DNA of 64,000 nucleotides, taken from assembly GCF_002284575.1 (NCBI RefSeq), contig NZ_NPKJ01000007.1, forward strand, positions 414-64,413, in the 5' to 3' direction. This document shows positions 1-7,461 of this stretch, piece after piece. This DNA is from Mesorhizobium temperatum. Lineage in GTDB: Bacteria; Pseudomonadota; Alphaproteobacteria; Rhizobiales; Rhizobiaceae. The first letter of the stretch is position 1. The number at the start of each line of letters is the position of its first letter. Below the pieces are notes generated by a model. It did not search any database, was not told where the DNA came from, and saw nothing but the letters and a program-made list of their open reading frames with translations. The position numbers and the translations under genes are program-made.

Positions 1-418
1 GATGGGGACGATCGAGGTGTGCGAGACCGCCGGTTTTTAGCTTCGAAATGCCCCGGCTACTACCACCGGCCGTAAACGTCCGCTTCCGAGACGCCAATAG
101 GCGGCCGGAATGGCCGATTCGGGTCACGATTTGCCCTCGAAGTTCCCCGGAGCGAGAGTTTGAAAAGCGTCGGAAATGCTCTCTACGCCGTCCGACTGAT
201 GCACAGTCGCCCTCATTTCTCGATGAACCCTCGAGCGGCCAAGACTCAGTTGCCTTGCAGCTTCAGCCGGCGACACTCGAGCGTTGATCAGTTTGATCGC
301 GGCGTCGACCTTTGTATTGATCGACCTCCATCACGATTGACGTGACTTCTCGCAATGCAGCGGTGACTCAGGACCGCCCAAGCATTGGCCTTGCCTAGGC
401 AAGTTTGAGGAGGTCAAC
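1..418. other. Leading stretch without a clear gene
   Basis: No convincing gene is visible. A short frame open to the left edge stops at about position 40 and could be the last dozen codons of a plus-strand gene lying outside the window, but this cannot be tested here. The rest reads as non-coding or decayed sequence. Confidence 0.4.
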
Positions 419-631
419 GTGGGAATTCACGTCAGCGAAATTAGAGGATGGGAGTTCTTGGCTGAGGACGAGGCGATTGATGCTGCGATCGACAAATACG
501 GCAAAGACCCGACGACCTCGGTCGCGTATTGTGCGTTCGAGACGCTTGGCGATCGAGGTGGACCCGAGCATCGGTTTTGGTTCGACCTGTTTCTAAAGCT
601 CGCAAAATCGGATCACGTGGGTTGGGCGTAG
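419..631 (+). CDS. Small hypothetical protein (70 aa)
   Basis: I do not recognise this protein. The start is a GTG preceded at 409-413 by a strong GGAGG ribosome binding site with good spacing, which is the main reason to believe it is translated. It is acidic in its first half, has no membrane segment or signal peptide, and contains a tryptophan- and phenylalanine-rich middle (HRFWFDLFLKLAK). It stands alone, with no partner closer than 100 bases. Function unknown; the start is better supported than the gene's importance. Confidence 0.5.
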   Translation: MGIHVSEIRGWEFLAEDEAIDAAIDKYGKDPTTSVAYCAFETLGDRGGPEHRFWFDLFLKLAKSDHVGWA

Positions 632-749
632 GGCTCATTCTCAGTGCCCTTGATCAGGCGCACCGTCGGTCAGGTGGAGGCGACGCCTCAATGGCGATTC
701 CCCGTTTTCGCGCAGTGGGCAGTGGGAGGAGTTAGCCGCGCGGAATGAG

Positions 750-1025
750 GTGCGGAATCTCGGCAACCGCTGGCTCGTCCGGGAACCATGGGGCTGCGAG
801 CCAGTTCTGTTTCCAAAGCTGGAGGAACTGGCTGTGCCCGAGAAAATCCCTGCAACACCAAAAAGGGTTGACCCAAACAAGAAGCCTATCCGCCGCCCCG
901 ATGACAAGGAAACATCACCGGAGCCTGACCACATGGACCCGCCTCCCCGTGACGTGAGGGAGGCGCCGGTGCCGAACCCAAACGGCAAGAGCAACGAAAA
1001 AACGCCGCGCTCGTTTAGCGGTTAG
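750..1025 (+). CDS. Possible proline-rich small protein (91 aa)
   Basis: This is a low-complexity reading frame, rich in proline, lysine and aspartate after residue 30 (for example KIPATPKRVDPNKK and DHMDPPPRDVREAPVPNPNG). The GTG start has only a weak GGAATGAG upstream. Its stop overlaps the 3' end of the convergent acetyltransferase gene by 4 bases. The composition resembles the short disordered proteins at 1924 and 2115, so it may be a real stress-type small protein, but nothing proves translation. Confidence 0.3.
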   Translation: MRNLGNRWLVREPWGCEPVLFPKLEELAVPEKIPATPKRVDPNKKPIRRPDDKETSPEPDHMDPPPRDVREAPVPNPNGKSNEKTPRSFSG

Positions 1026-1510
1026 CTGACTGTCACAAGCTTCTTGCGAAGTGCAATGTTGAACGGAACGCATCCTTGCGATCCGAAGAAATGCCGCGCG
1101 TCGAGATTGGCTGCCCAGATGCCCAAGGCAATTTCGTCGATACCTTCGCAAGCAGCTCGCTGTTCAACATGGCACATCAAAGCTGTGGCAACTCCACGAC
1201 GACGAGCTTCCGGCATAACCGAGATGTGGTGCACATACATCCGGGGCCGAGGGAAAGTAAACGGCGTTTCTGGCAGCGACTGAATTTCAAACCAGACGTA
1301 GCCGACTGGAGCACGATCAATCTCAGCAATCGCGGTCGAGCTCTTCGGATCAGCCAGTCTCGCTGCGAAGAATGTCCTCACCGCAGACGGATCGGCTGCC
1401 TGTTTGAAAACGTCCGGATGCAATTCAGCATGGAGACTCTGAATCACCTGATTGAGCCGAACGAGCGAGTCAAAGTCTGCCTCCGAGGCAGCCCGGACTT
1501 TCAGTGACAT
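1022..1510 (-). CDS. GNAT-family N-acetyltransferase
   Basis: A single GNAT acetyltransferase domain fills the 162 residues. The acetyl-CoA-binding motif A is plain at about residues 97-112 (VMPEARRRGVATALM, the R-x-x-G-x-A pyrophosphate loop), preceded by the beta-strand YVHHIS and followed by the late-domain AANLDARHFFGSQGC typical of small-molecule acetyltransferases. The start is an ATG preceded by GGGGAGGTGT. The acceptor substrate cannot be told from sequence; amino acids, aminoglycosides and protein N-termini are all possible. The gene is monocistronic and converges with the weak frame ending at 1025. Confidence 0.85.
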   Translation of the reverse strand: MSLKVRAASEADFDSLVRLNQVIQSLHAELHPDVFKQAADPSAVRTFFAARLADPKSSTAIAEIDRAPVGYVWFEIQSLPETPFTFPRPRMYVHHISVMPEARRRGVATALMCHVEQRAACEGIDEIALGIWAANLDARHFFGSQGCVPFNIALRKKLVTVS

Positions 1511-1923
1511 TGAGACACCTCCCCGCTTGTAAACGATGCTGCGACGGTGATGTCTTTCTTGTCAACGAATGTCGGTCTTCCACCCTCAGGAACCAGCTGT
1601 CGTGACCGACGGCGCGGCGCCTGTTTCCACAGGGCGCGGCCCACAGTCGAGCCAGGGTTATTCCTGAAAGAGGGGAAAGGCGGCTCTGTCCAGTTGATAG
1701 ATGGGTAACAGTTTGAACCGGATACATGGGTTACAGTTTTCCCCCTGTGCTGTCGGCCGCAGCGCCAAGCGGTTTGGCGGGCGACGCCGCGCGGCGCTCA
1801 ATCTGCTGGCCGAGAAGGGAGAGATCGCGAAGGATTTCCCCGTTGAATGCAAGGAGCCTCGCACGGTTCGTATCAGGAACCTTCTCGGGGCCTGCTTGTT
1901 TTGGCTAGTGAAAGGAGAACGTC
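1511..1923. other. Intergenic region with short imperfect direct repeats
   Basis: No gene is supported here. Two near-identical 14-mers, ATGGGTAACAGTTT (1701-1714) and ATGGGTTACAGTTT (1726-1739), lie 25 bases apart. Repeated short motifs like these occur at the ends of some insertion sequences, but no transposase remnant was found next to them. A near-consensus EcfG promoter closes the region before the small gene at 1924. Confidence 0.45.
1876..1900 (+). promoter_or_regulatory. Near-consensus EcfG promoter
   Basis: GGAAC at 1876-1880, a 16-base spacer, then TGTT at 1897-1900. The alphaproteobacterial EcfG consensus is GGAAC-N16/17-CGTT, so one base of the -10 box differs. It lies 24 bases before the ATG at 1924, a normal distance for a short leader. 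Confidence 0.5.
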
Positions 1924-2106
1924 ATGAGCACAAAACCACCACCCGTTCCGGTAGAGAACCAGAGCCCTAAGGGGCCGGGCGATAAGAAGTCGGTTCCTGT
2001 CGACCAAACGCAGCACAGCCATTCCGCCCCAAATCCCGACAAACAGGGCCAGCAGGGCAACACGAAGGTCAATACGACCCATCAAGGCTACCAGCAGGAC
2101 CGTTAG
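1924..2106 (+). CDS. Small hydrophilic hypothetical protein (60 aa)
   Basis: This 60-residue protein is hydrophilic and probably disordered, rich in proline, glutamine, asparagine and histidine, without membrane segments or cysteine. The ATG is preceded by a very good ribosome binding site (AAAGGAGAA), so translation is likely. A near-consensus EcfG promoter sits just upstream, and the gene at 2115 follows after 8 bases, suggesting a two-gene stress operon. I do not recognise a domain; similar short proteins in rhizobia are annotated only as hypothetical. Confidence 0.65.
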   Translation: MSTKPPPVPVENQSPKGPGDKKSVPVDQTQHSHSAPNPDKQGQQGNTKVNTTHQGYQQDR

Positions 2107-2114
2107 GTGATTTC

Positions 2115-2336
2115 ATGTCCACGTCGAAGAAGACCCGCGCCAGCATCCGCCATGGCGGTCCTGGCGCATCGCACGAGAATGCCAAGGAGCCGCTGGTGAT
2201 AGAAAAGCCGCCAGCCGATTCCGATCTGCGCAGCCGCAGCAAGATCTCAGGCGGCGGAGGCGAACGCGACAGCCACCATACTCATGACCCCGAGAAGAAG
2301 GGCGGCGGCACCCGGCCGGCACGAGAAGGAAGGTGA
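2115..2336 (+). CDS. Small hydrophilic hypothetical protein (73 aa)
   Basis: A basic, probably disordered protein with glycine runs (SGGGGERD) and histidines (DSHHTHDPEKKGGG). It begins 8 bases after the stop of the previous small gene with an AGGTGA site before the ATG, so the two are probably co-transcribed from the promoter at 1876-1900. No known domain, signal peptide or membrane segment was seen. Composition and context suggest a stress-induced small protein, which is inference only. Confidence 0.5.
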   Translation: MSTSKKTRASIRHGGPGASHENAKEPLVIEKPPADSDLRSRSKISGGGGERDSHHTHDPEKKGGGTRPAREGR

Positions 2337-2401
2337 ATGGCTGTTCACGTGCCTGCGGAGTGGTGCGTGCATTTTTTGCTGAAAATGCGAGGCGCAAAAC
2401 A

Positions 2402-2905
2402 TCAGGCCGTCTGACTGTGAGCACGGCCTGGCTGCGAGATGGTCTGGGCAGCGCTTTGATCCGGTGGAACGACCCGTTCCTCGGCTGAGCGCCACATGGT
2501 GCGCAGCTTTTCCGGCAAAGTGGCTTGGACCTTCGCGACCAGACCACGCGAGACATGCCGCGATAGCGTGGCAAAGACAGAACGCACCGCATCGTTGGCA
2601 TCCAAGAGCCGTGCATCGGACAAGCGATCCGCGACTTCGATGACAAACTCGTCCCAGTCCCAATCGCTCGGCTGCCTTGCCGGCTCGAACTGATCGTAGT
2701 AGGCGCCACGCACCAGAACTGGCAGTTCGGCGCCGAGATGCGCCGCCAGTCCCAAAGGCAGCCGGTCGCGCAGCATCTGCAGGACTGTCGACAGCACCTT
2801 CCAGCAGAGCTGCCTGTCTGGGCCGAGCTCCTCCATCAGGTCATTGAGCCAGACGTTGGTGGTCTGAAGCGTCTTGTCGAAGACGTCGAGGCCTGTCGCG
2901 CTCAC
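2402..2905 (-). CDS. DUF2267 domain protein
   Basis: The first about 130 residues fit the DUF2267 family: a helical domain with the hallmark LGAELPVLVRGAYYDQFEP segment followed by FVIEVADRL. Members are small cytoplasmic proteins of unknown biochemical role, often seen in stress-induced gene sets. I chose the GTG at 2905 because the domain starts right after it and GAGAGGAC lies in front; a longer frame upstream has no domain content. An exact EcfG promoter is located 45-69 bases upstream of this start. The last 35 residues are a poorly conserved tail. Confidence 0.8.
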   Translation of the reverse strand: MSATGLDVFDKTLQTTNVWLNDLMEELGPDRQLCWKVLSTVLQMLRDRLPLGLAAHLGAELPVLVRGAYYDQFEPARQPSDWDWDEFVIEVADRLSDARLLDANDAVRSVFATLSRHVSRGLVAKVQATLPEKLRTMWRSAEERVVPPDQSAAQTISQPGRAHSQTA

Positions 2906-2949
2906 TACACCGTCCTCTCGCTCACGTCCGCCGCGCACAGTCACTCGTG

Positions 2950-2974
2950 AACGGATTATGTCCGCATGAGTTCC
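2950..2974 (-). promoter_or_regulatory. EcfG general-stress promoter for DUF2267 gene
   Basis: Read on the minus strand: GGAAC (2974-2970), a 16-base spacer, CGTT (2953-2950). This is an exact match to the EcfG/RpoE2 consensus of alphaproteobacteria and points at the DUF2267 gene starting at 2905. Confidence 0.75.
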
Positions 2975-3128
2975 CTCACAGCCTTGAAATTCCGCGACTA
3001 CGGTCTCGCTGCAAGATGGGGAAATTCCACCGCCGCGGCAGTAGCTGCGGGCTTTTTTGGCTGACCGCCGCAACTTCGGACCGCGTCACGCATTCTTGCT
3101 GTGATCGCCTGTCCCTCCAGGCGGTTTG

Positions 3129-3176
3129 AGGCTGAAAAAGCCTGTTGCCCGCTGGCTCCCGGCCGGCGGGCTTTCT
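3129..3176 (+). terminator. Double stem-loop with short T-rich tail
   Basis: AGGCT-GAAAA-AGCCT at 3129-3143 is followed at once by a GCCCGC/GCGGGC stem (3147-3152 with 3166-3171) and CTTTCTC. It has the shape of an intrinsic terminator, yet no plus-strand gene lies just upstream, so it may end a small RNA or be part of an untranslated leader. Confidence 0.3.
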
Positions 3177-3230
3177 CGTGAGCCTACCGGCTTTTCCCGC
3201 TAGACGAGCGACAACGATGCTACTTCCGGT

Positions 3231-3256
3231 GGAACAGGAAGCCCCCTCTGGGAGTT
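3231..3256 (+). promoter_or_regulatory. Near-consensus EcfG promoter
   Basis: GGAAC at 3231-3235, 17-base spacer, AGTT at 3253-3256 (consensus CGTT, one mismatch). It lies about 70 bases before the DUF3309 gene. Supported mainly by the exact sites elsewhere in the region. Confidence 0.4.
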
Positions 3257-3326
3257 CATACCGTCATCAACAGGCGCATGGACGTGCCCTTGTATGGCGC
3301 GGCAGCGCAAGAATGGGAGAACCGCC

Positions 3327-3491
3327 ATGAGCCTCGGAACCATACTCATCATCATTTTGATCCTTATCTTGCTTGGCGGGTTCAGCGGTCTGGGTGGCGG
3401 GCCGTTCTACGGCACTGGCTATTATGGCGGTGGCGGCCTCGGTCTCGTGCTGCTGATCCTGATTATCCTGGTCCTTCTCGGACGCATTTAG
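3327..3491 (+). CDS. DUF3309 family small membrane protein
   Basis: This 54-residue protein has the full DUF3309 layout: MSLGTILIIILILILLGG forming a first hydrophobic helix, a glycine/tyrosine linker (GTGYYGGGG), and a second hydrophobic helix LGLVLLILIILVLLGRI at the very C-terminus. Such proteins are tiny inner-membrane proteins of unknown function found widely in Proteobacteria. The ATG is preceded by GGGAGA. A longer in-frame start exists upstream, but the family begins with MSLGTI. A near-consensus EcfG promoter lies upstream. Confidence 0.85.
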   Translation: MSLGTILIIILILILLGGFSGLGGGPFYGTGYYGGGGLGLVLLILIILVLLGRI

Positions 3492-3665
3492 TGCCCGCAC
3501 GATTAGGCGGACAAACTTCAGCGTTGATCCGGTGTCGCTCTAGGGGCTCGTCCGGGAATGTCGCCGCGGCTGGGGACAAGGGGCGCACGTGATTGTCCCG
3601 ACGGAACCGAAATCGCTCAAGGGCATTATGCCCGCTGCAGAAATCCACGAGAATGGCGCCCATAC

Positions 3666-5072
3666 GTGAACTTCGTTGAACAAGCCGATATCGGCCTCGG
3701 AGTTTCGGGGATTCCGACTGCCGATCTGATGCAGGCACTGCCCGTCGCCATCTACACCGTCGACGAACAGGGACGCATCACCTTCTTCAACGAAGCCGCA
3801 GCTGAGCTCTGGGGCCATCGTCCTGTTGTCGGTCGGGACCTATGGTGCGGCTCGTGGAAGCTTCGTCATCTGGACGGTCGGGATATGGCGCATAGCGAGT
3901 GTCCGATGGCCGTGGCGCTGCGCGAAGGACGGGATGTCTCTTGGGACCAGGCGATTGCGGAGCGGCCGGATGGCGAACTCGTCCCATTCAGGGCTCACCC
4001 ACGCCTGCTTCGCGACGAAGCGGGCAATGTTGTCGGTGCCATCAACACGCTGCTCGACCTGCGCACCCAGACGCTAGGCGATGAAGCCCGCATGCGTCTT
4101 GCCGCCATTGTCGAGTCGTCGATGGACGCCATCATCTCGAAGGACATGAACGGCATCATCACCAGCTGGAACGATGCTGCAGAACGTCTGTTCGGCTACA
4201 CGCCTGCCGAGGCGATCGGCCGGCCGGTAACGATGCTCATTCCGCCCGATCGTCTCGACGAGGAGGTCTCGATCATCAGCCGCATCCGAGTCGGCGAACG
4301 CGTCCCCTCCTATGAGACGATGCGCCTGCGCAAGGACGGCACGCTCGTTTCGGTCTCGCTCACCATCTCGCCGATCCGCGACGCCATCGGGAGGGTCGTC
4401 GGCGCCTCCAAGATCGCGCGCGACATAAGTTCCCACAAGGAGAGCGAACGGCGCATCCGTCTGCTCATGCGCGAGGTCAATCATAGGGTGAAGAACCAGT
4501 TCTCGGTCATCATCTCGATGATCCGCGAGACCAGCAAGCTGACGAGCACACCTGAGGCTTTCCTCGGGCAGGTCCGGGAGCGCATCACGGCGCTTTCGGA
4601 ATCCCATGATCTCCTGGTCAATGCCGAGTGGCGCGGCGCGACGGTCGGCGAGCTCATCCAGGCACAGCTCAAGGCCTTTGCAGCGCAGTCCCGCGTGTCG
4701 ATGGCCGGGCCGATGCTGATGCTGCAGCCGAATGCCGTGCAGTATCTCGGGATAGCCTTTCACGAACTCGCCACCAATTCGGCAAAACATGGAGCGCTGT
4801 CCTGCAGCGGCGGACGCGTCGAAATCGATTGGAATGTGGTCCCTGCCGGCGACGGCGCCGATACCTTTCGCCTAGTCTGGCGTGAGTTGGACGGGCCGAT
4901 TCTGGACGCTGTCAGGGGGCGCGGTTTCGGAGTGGTCGTCCTCGAGCGAGTGGCGCCGCAGGCTCTCAGCGGCAGCGGGCGGCTGGAGTTCCATGAGCAA
5001 GGCGTCACCTGGACGCTCGAGGCGCCGCTGCATTTCGTCCAGGCGTCAGTGGCGGATAACGCGGCCGACTGA
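3666..5072 (+). CDS. PAS-PAS HWE-family sensor histidine kinase
   Basis: A soluble sensor kinase of about 468 residues. A first PAS domain (about residues 20-130) and a second (about 145-265, with IITSWNDAAERLFGYTP and a PAC-type KIARDIS end) precede the kinase core. The phosphoacceptor is His273 in NHRVKNQFSVI. The N-box HELATNSAKHG (His366, Asn370) and Trp405-x-Glu407 (WRE) are the two features that define the HWE family. No membrane segment, and the second PAS lacks a LOV cysteine motif. The start is uncertain: GTG 3666, an ATG at 3558 or an ATG at 3729 are all possible. HWE and related kinases often feed the PhyR-EcfG stress pathway, which fits the promoters around it; no response regulator is adjacent. 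Confidence 0.85.
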   Translation: MNFVEQADIGLGVSGIPTADLMQALPVAIYTVDEQGRITFFNEAAAELWGHRPVVGRDLWCGSWKLRHLDGRDMAHSECPMAVALREGRDVSWDQAIAERPDGELVPFRAHPRLLRDEAGNVVGAINTLLDLRTQTLGDEARMRLAAIVESSMDAIISKDMNGIITSWNDAAERLFGYTPAEAIGRPVTMLIPPDRLDEEVSIISRIRVGERVPSYETMRLRKDGTLVSVSLTISPIRDAIGRVVGASKIARDISSHKESERRIRLLMREVNHRVKNQFSVIISMIRETSKLTSTPEAFLGQVRERITALSESHDLLVNAEWRGATVGELIQAQLKAFAAQSRVSMAGPMLMLQPNAVQYLGIAFHELATNSAKHGALSCSGGRVEIDWNVVPAGDGADTFRLVWRELDGPILDAVRGRGFGVVVLERVAPQALSGSGRLEFHEQGVTWTLEAPLHFVQASVADNAAD

Positions 5073-5124
5073 AAGCGCCCGTGAAGCTGAACCCTTTCCC
5101 TCCGACCGACTGTGCTGACGCTCG

Positions 5125-5150
5125 GCCGGACCTATTGCGTTCGGTCCGGC
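5125..5150. terminator. Hairpin between convergent genes
   Basis: GCCGGACC at 5125-5132 pairs with GGTCCGGC at 5143-5150. It lies between the end of the kinase gene (plus) and the end of the convergent small gene (minus), and overlaps the latter's stop codon. No T-run follows, so it is a terminator candidate only. Confidence 0.35.
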
Positions 5151-5473
5151 TGACGAAGATAGAGCAAAACAGCCCTGTCCTCCACAACATCGAGGTTGCC
5201 TCCCCCAGGCAAAGCATCGCGATGAACTGAGAGCCGATGGACGTTAGCCAATTCGAAGACGGTCAGGCTGTCGAATTCCATGGCTGCCCCGTAGAACTGG
5301 GCCGCTTGCAACACCAGGCATTCGATGTCTTCAAGCGCAACGTTTTCGGCGAGGTTTCGCAGCCGCACGGTCTCAGCCACCGCAGTGACATTGACTATCC
5401 CCTTGCACCGGGCGGCTGCCCACACTTGCCGGTCAACGTCGTGACACAAACGAACCGAATAACCGTCTCTCAT
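5132..5473 (-). CDS. Hypothetical protein (113 aa)
   Basis: A small soluble protein that I cannot assign to a family. It starts MRDGYSVRLCHDVDRQVW and has a helical core (VRLRNLAENVALEDIECLVLQAAQFYGAAMEFD) that looks like a folded domain rather than an antisense artefact. I chose the ATG at 5473, with AAAGGG upstream; two other in-frame ATGs extend the protein by 15 or 23 residues. It converges with the kinase gene and the stop codons are about 60 bases apart. Confidence 0.6.
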   Translation of the reverse strand: MRDGYSVRLCHDVDRQVWAAARCKGIVNVTAVAETVRLRNLAENVALEDIECLVLQAAQFYGAAMEFDSLTVFELANVHRLSVHRDALPGGGNLDVVEDRAVLLYLRQPDRTQ

Positions 5474-5722
5474 GGCGAACCCTTTTTTCAGGAGCGGTTT
5501 GTCCCTCGGAATCAGCATGTGCCAGATCGGCTCGAATAACAAGCTGAATCCATAAAATTACCCACAAAATCAAATAGTTAGCATATCACGCAGGCTACCG
5601 CATCGACGCCTCACATTAACTCCGAGCCTTTCACGCCAACGGCATATTGACCGACCTTGACGCTCACTCAGCCTTTCCCTAACTCTTAGCTAAATACTAA
5701 CTTTGAGCGGCTGGAGGCAGAA

Positions 5723-5959
5723 ATGGCCGAACTGGAAAGACCCGAACGACTGCAGATCATGCTAACTGCCGATGAATTGGCTGCATTGGAAAACTGGCGC
5801 TTCGAAAGGCGCATGCCAAGCCGATCGGCGGCCGTGAGAGAGTTGCTGCGGCGCGGTCTCCATGCCGACGGATTTTTGACGGCGGCACAAGGTGCCAAGT
5901 CACAGGATTTTGGAGTTCTGCCCAATTCCGGGATTGTTGATGGACCGTCTCGCGACTAG
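5723..5959 (+). CDS. Ribbon-helix-helix type small DNA-binding protein
   Basis: The first 46 residues fit a ribbon-helix-helix fold: a beta-strand RPERLQIMLT, helix 1 ADELAALENWRFERR, and helix 2 SRSAAVRELLRRGL. Proteins of this kind bind operator DNA as dimers and usually repress their own or nearby genes. The ATG has a good GGAGG site at 5713-5717. There is no toxin gene next to it, so an antitoxin role is not supported; it may regulate another target. The C-terminal 30 residues are poorly conserved. Confidence 0.7.
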   Translation: MAELERPERLQIMLTADELAALENWRFERRMPSRSAAVRELLRRGLHADGFLTAAQGAKSQDFGVLPNSGIVDGPSRD

Positions 5960-6131
5960 CCGTCTCGCCAGATATGGTCGATCCCAAAAGCGGCTAAAGG
6001 CAACCCGACGGAGGTAGCGGGCGGCCGATATATTCGTCCTCGGCTCGCCGATCTGGCTGGGCCAGCCTTCGAGCGTGGCCAAGCGTCCTGGAGTGGATGG
6101 ACGCCTTGTGCCGGAGCCTTGCCCGCGCTCT

Positions 6132-6157
6132 GGAACTTCAGCCAATCGTCGCGCGTT
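6132..6157 (+). promoter_or_regulatory. EcfG general-stress promoter for HD-domain gene
   Basis: GGAAC at 6132-6136, a 17-base spacer, and CGTT at 6154-6157: an exact match to the EcfG consensus. It lies about 100 bases before the HD-domain gene at 6258. Confidence 0.7.
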
Positions 6158-6257
6158 CGGTGACACGGGCTACCGCGCCACACGCTTTCTTGAGGCACGC
6201 CGTGCATCGGAGCAAAGGCCGGTTGCATCAATACACAGGCCAGCAAGGATCGAAGCA

Positions 6258-6674
6258 GTGAGCGTGCTTTACCGCGCGGCAAAAATCGCCGAACAAGCTC
6301 ATGCCGGGCAGACGGACAAGACCGGACGGCCCTATATCGAACATTGCCGCCGGGTCGTTGACGCTGTCGAAACCCTCGACCAAAAGGCCGTTGCCTACCT
6401 TCACGACGTTCTTGAGAAAAGCGACGATTGGGACCGCGATCGGCTCGAGGCGGCTGGTTTTGGAACATCCATCATGTCGGCAGTCGATGCCATGACACGC
6501 CGGCCGGACGAGGACGACCTCGCTTTCGTGCGCAGAGCAGCAGCTAACCCATTGGCGCTGCCGGTCAAGCGCGCAGATCTCGCCGACAATCTGTGGCAGG
6601 CACGGCAGATTGGCACCTCGACATCGAAATATGAAGACGGCCTGCGGATCATCGACCAAGAATTCTCCGAATGA
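6258..6674 (+). CDS. HD-domain protein, (p)ppGpp-hydrolase-like
   Basis: A stand-alone HD-type metal-dependent phosphohydrolase domain of 138 residues. The fold is visible in the order AAKIAEQAHAGQ, RPYIEHCRRVVDAV (first His), AVAYLHDVLEKS (the His-Asp pair) and KRADLADNLWQA (late Asp), as in RelA/SpoT hydrolase and Mesh1-type proteins. Small proteins like this are thought to hydrolyse (p)ppGpp or related nucleotides, which is a family-level inference. The GTG at 6258 has AAGGA upstream and sits right before the domain. An exact EcfG promoter precedes it, linking it to the stress regulon. Confidence 0.75.
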   Translation: MSVLYRAAKIAEQAHAGQTDKTGRPYIEHCRRVVDAVETLDQKAVAYLHDVLEKSDDWDRDRLEAAGFGTSIMSAVDAMTRRPDEDDLAFVRRAAANPLALPVKRADLADNLWQARQIGTSTSKYEDGLRIIDQEFSE

Positions 6675-6728
6675 CGAAAAGATTGCCGTCTGCGGCGTAA
6701 CCGGCCGATGTGGAAATTCAAGCGCCGT

Positions 6729-7139
6729 CTACTCGGGGATGTGAGGCGTGTGTCGCTTGTCCTCGGCAGGATCGGCATCGATCCGCGCTTTGTCGGGGTC
6801 GAAGGCGCCATGGCGCGCGATGGCTTTTGCCGGGGTGTCGGGCGTCTCGTAGGCCCACATGAAGTCATCAGCCGATCCGCCGACCGCATGAACCCGCCAG
6901 TAACTCGCCGTGCCCTTCGACGGGGAGCGCCTTGTGGTGTTCGTCTTCTCCAGCAGGTCGAAATAGATATCCTCGAAAGGGATATAGAAAACGGGATCAT
7001 GTCCTTCTTCGTGAAGCACTTTTGCCCGCTCGGTTGAGGCGACGATCGCGTCGGAGAACCTGACCGTCACGGTTCCATTGAACGGGGTGATTGTAAGCGC
7101 GCCGGGATGGCGGGCGGAATTTGCGGCTAAGGGCTGCAT
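6729..7139 (-). CDS. DUF427 family protein
   Basis: The protein matches DUF427: a small beta-barrel-like domain with NGTVTVRFSDAIVASTERA, VFYIPFEDI, and KGTASYWRVHAVG, followed by FMWAYETP. The family's biochemical role is unknown. I start at ATG 7139 because the domain begins there and a GGAGAA site lies in front; the longer frame upstream is low-complexity. An exact EcfG promoter lies 34 bases upstream on the same strand. The last 35 residues (KAIARHGAFDPDKAR) are as in longer family members. It converges with the HD-domain gene. Confidence 0.85.
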   Translation of the reverse strand: MQPLAANSARHPGALTITPFNGTVTVRFSDAIVASTERAKVLHEEGHDPVFYIPFEDIYFDLLEKTNTTRRSPSKGTASYWRVHAVGGSADDFMWAYETPDTPAKAIARHGAFDPDKARIDADPAEDKRHTPHIPE

Positions 7140-7172
7140 TCGAATTCTCCGTTGGCTGGAGTTGTCTCCTGG

Positions 7173-7198
7173 AACGTCGTATCGCCCATCGGGGTTCC
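7173..7198 (-). promoter_or_regulatory. EcfG general-stress promoter for DUF427 gene
   Basis: On the minus strand: GGAAC (7198-7194), 17-base spacer, CGTT (7176-7173), an exact consensus match 34 bases before the DUF427 start codon. Read on the plus strand the same segment is GGAAC-N17-GGTT, a weaker match, so it might also fire outward. Confidence 0.75.
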
Positions 7199-7379
7199 AG
7201 TTTGGCCGGTCGTTGGCGTTTGTCGCTGCCGCGGCAGTTACGGCGATGGGCGCAGTGAAGCGCGGCCGTTGTGTGGTTCGACTTCGCGTCAAAGACATGC
7301 CGCAAGCTCCCCGCGACACGGGCTTTCTCAGCCTTCCGGCTGCAGGTGAAAAACCTCCTGCGGGGCATTCAGATTCGAG

Positions 7380-7405
7380 GGAACGTTACTGCCGAAGAGT
7401 TCGTT
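7380..7405 (+). promoter_or_regulatory. EcfG general-stress promoter for CBS gene
   Basis: GGAAC at 7380-7384, 17-base spacer, CGTT at 7402-7405, an exact consensus match 57 bases before the CBS-protein start. Confidence 0.75.
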
Positions 7406-7461
7406 TCCTAGGTCAACACCAAAACCGGCGGCGGGGCTTCGCAAGTTAAAGGGAGATTGCC

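Larger units (their letters stand above)
2906..3326. other. Intergenic region with hairpins and promoters
   Basis: No protein gene is supported. The segment holds the minus-strand EcfG promoter at 2950-2974, a G/C-rich stretch followed by six Ts at about 3054-3059, the double hairpin at 3129-3171, and the near-consensus plus-strand EcfG motif at 3231-3256. A small plus-strand RNA ending at one of the T-rich hairpins is possible but unproven. Confidence 0.4.

Noticed and set aside
1-40. Twelve-codon frame open to the left edge
   Set aside because: It is too short to decide whether it is the end of a gene that begins outside the window.
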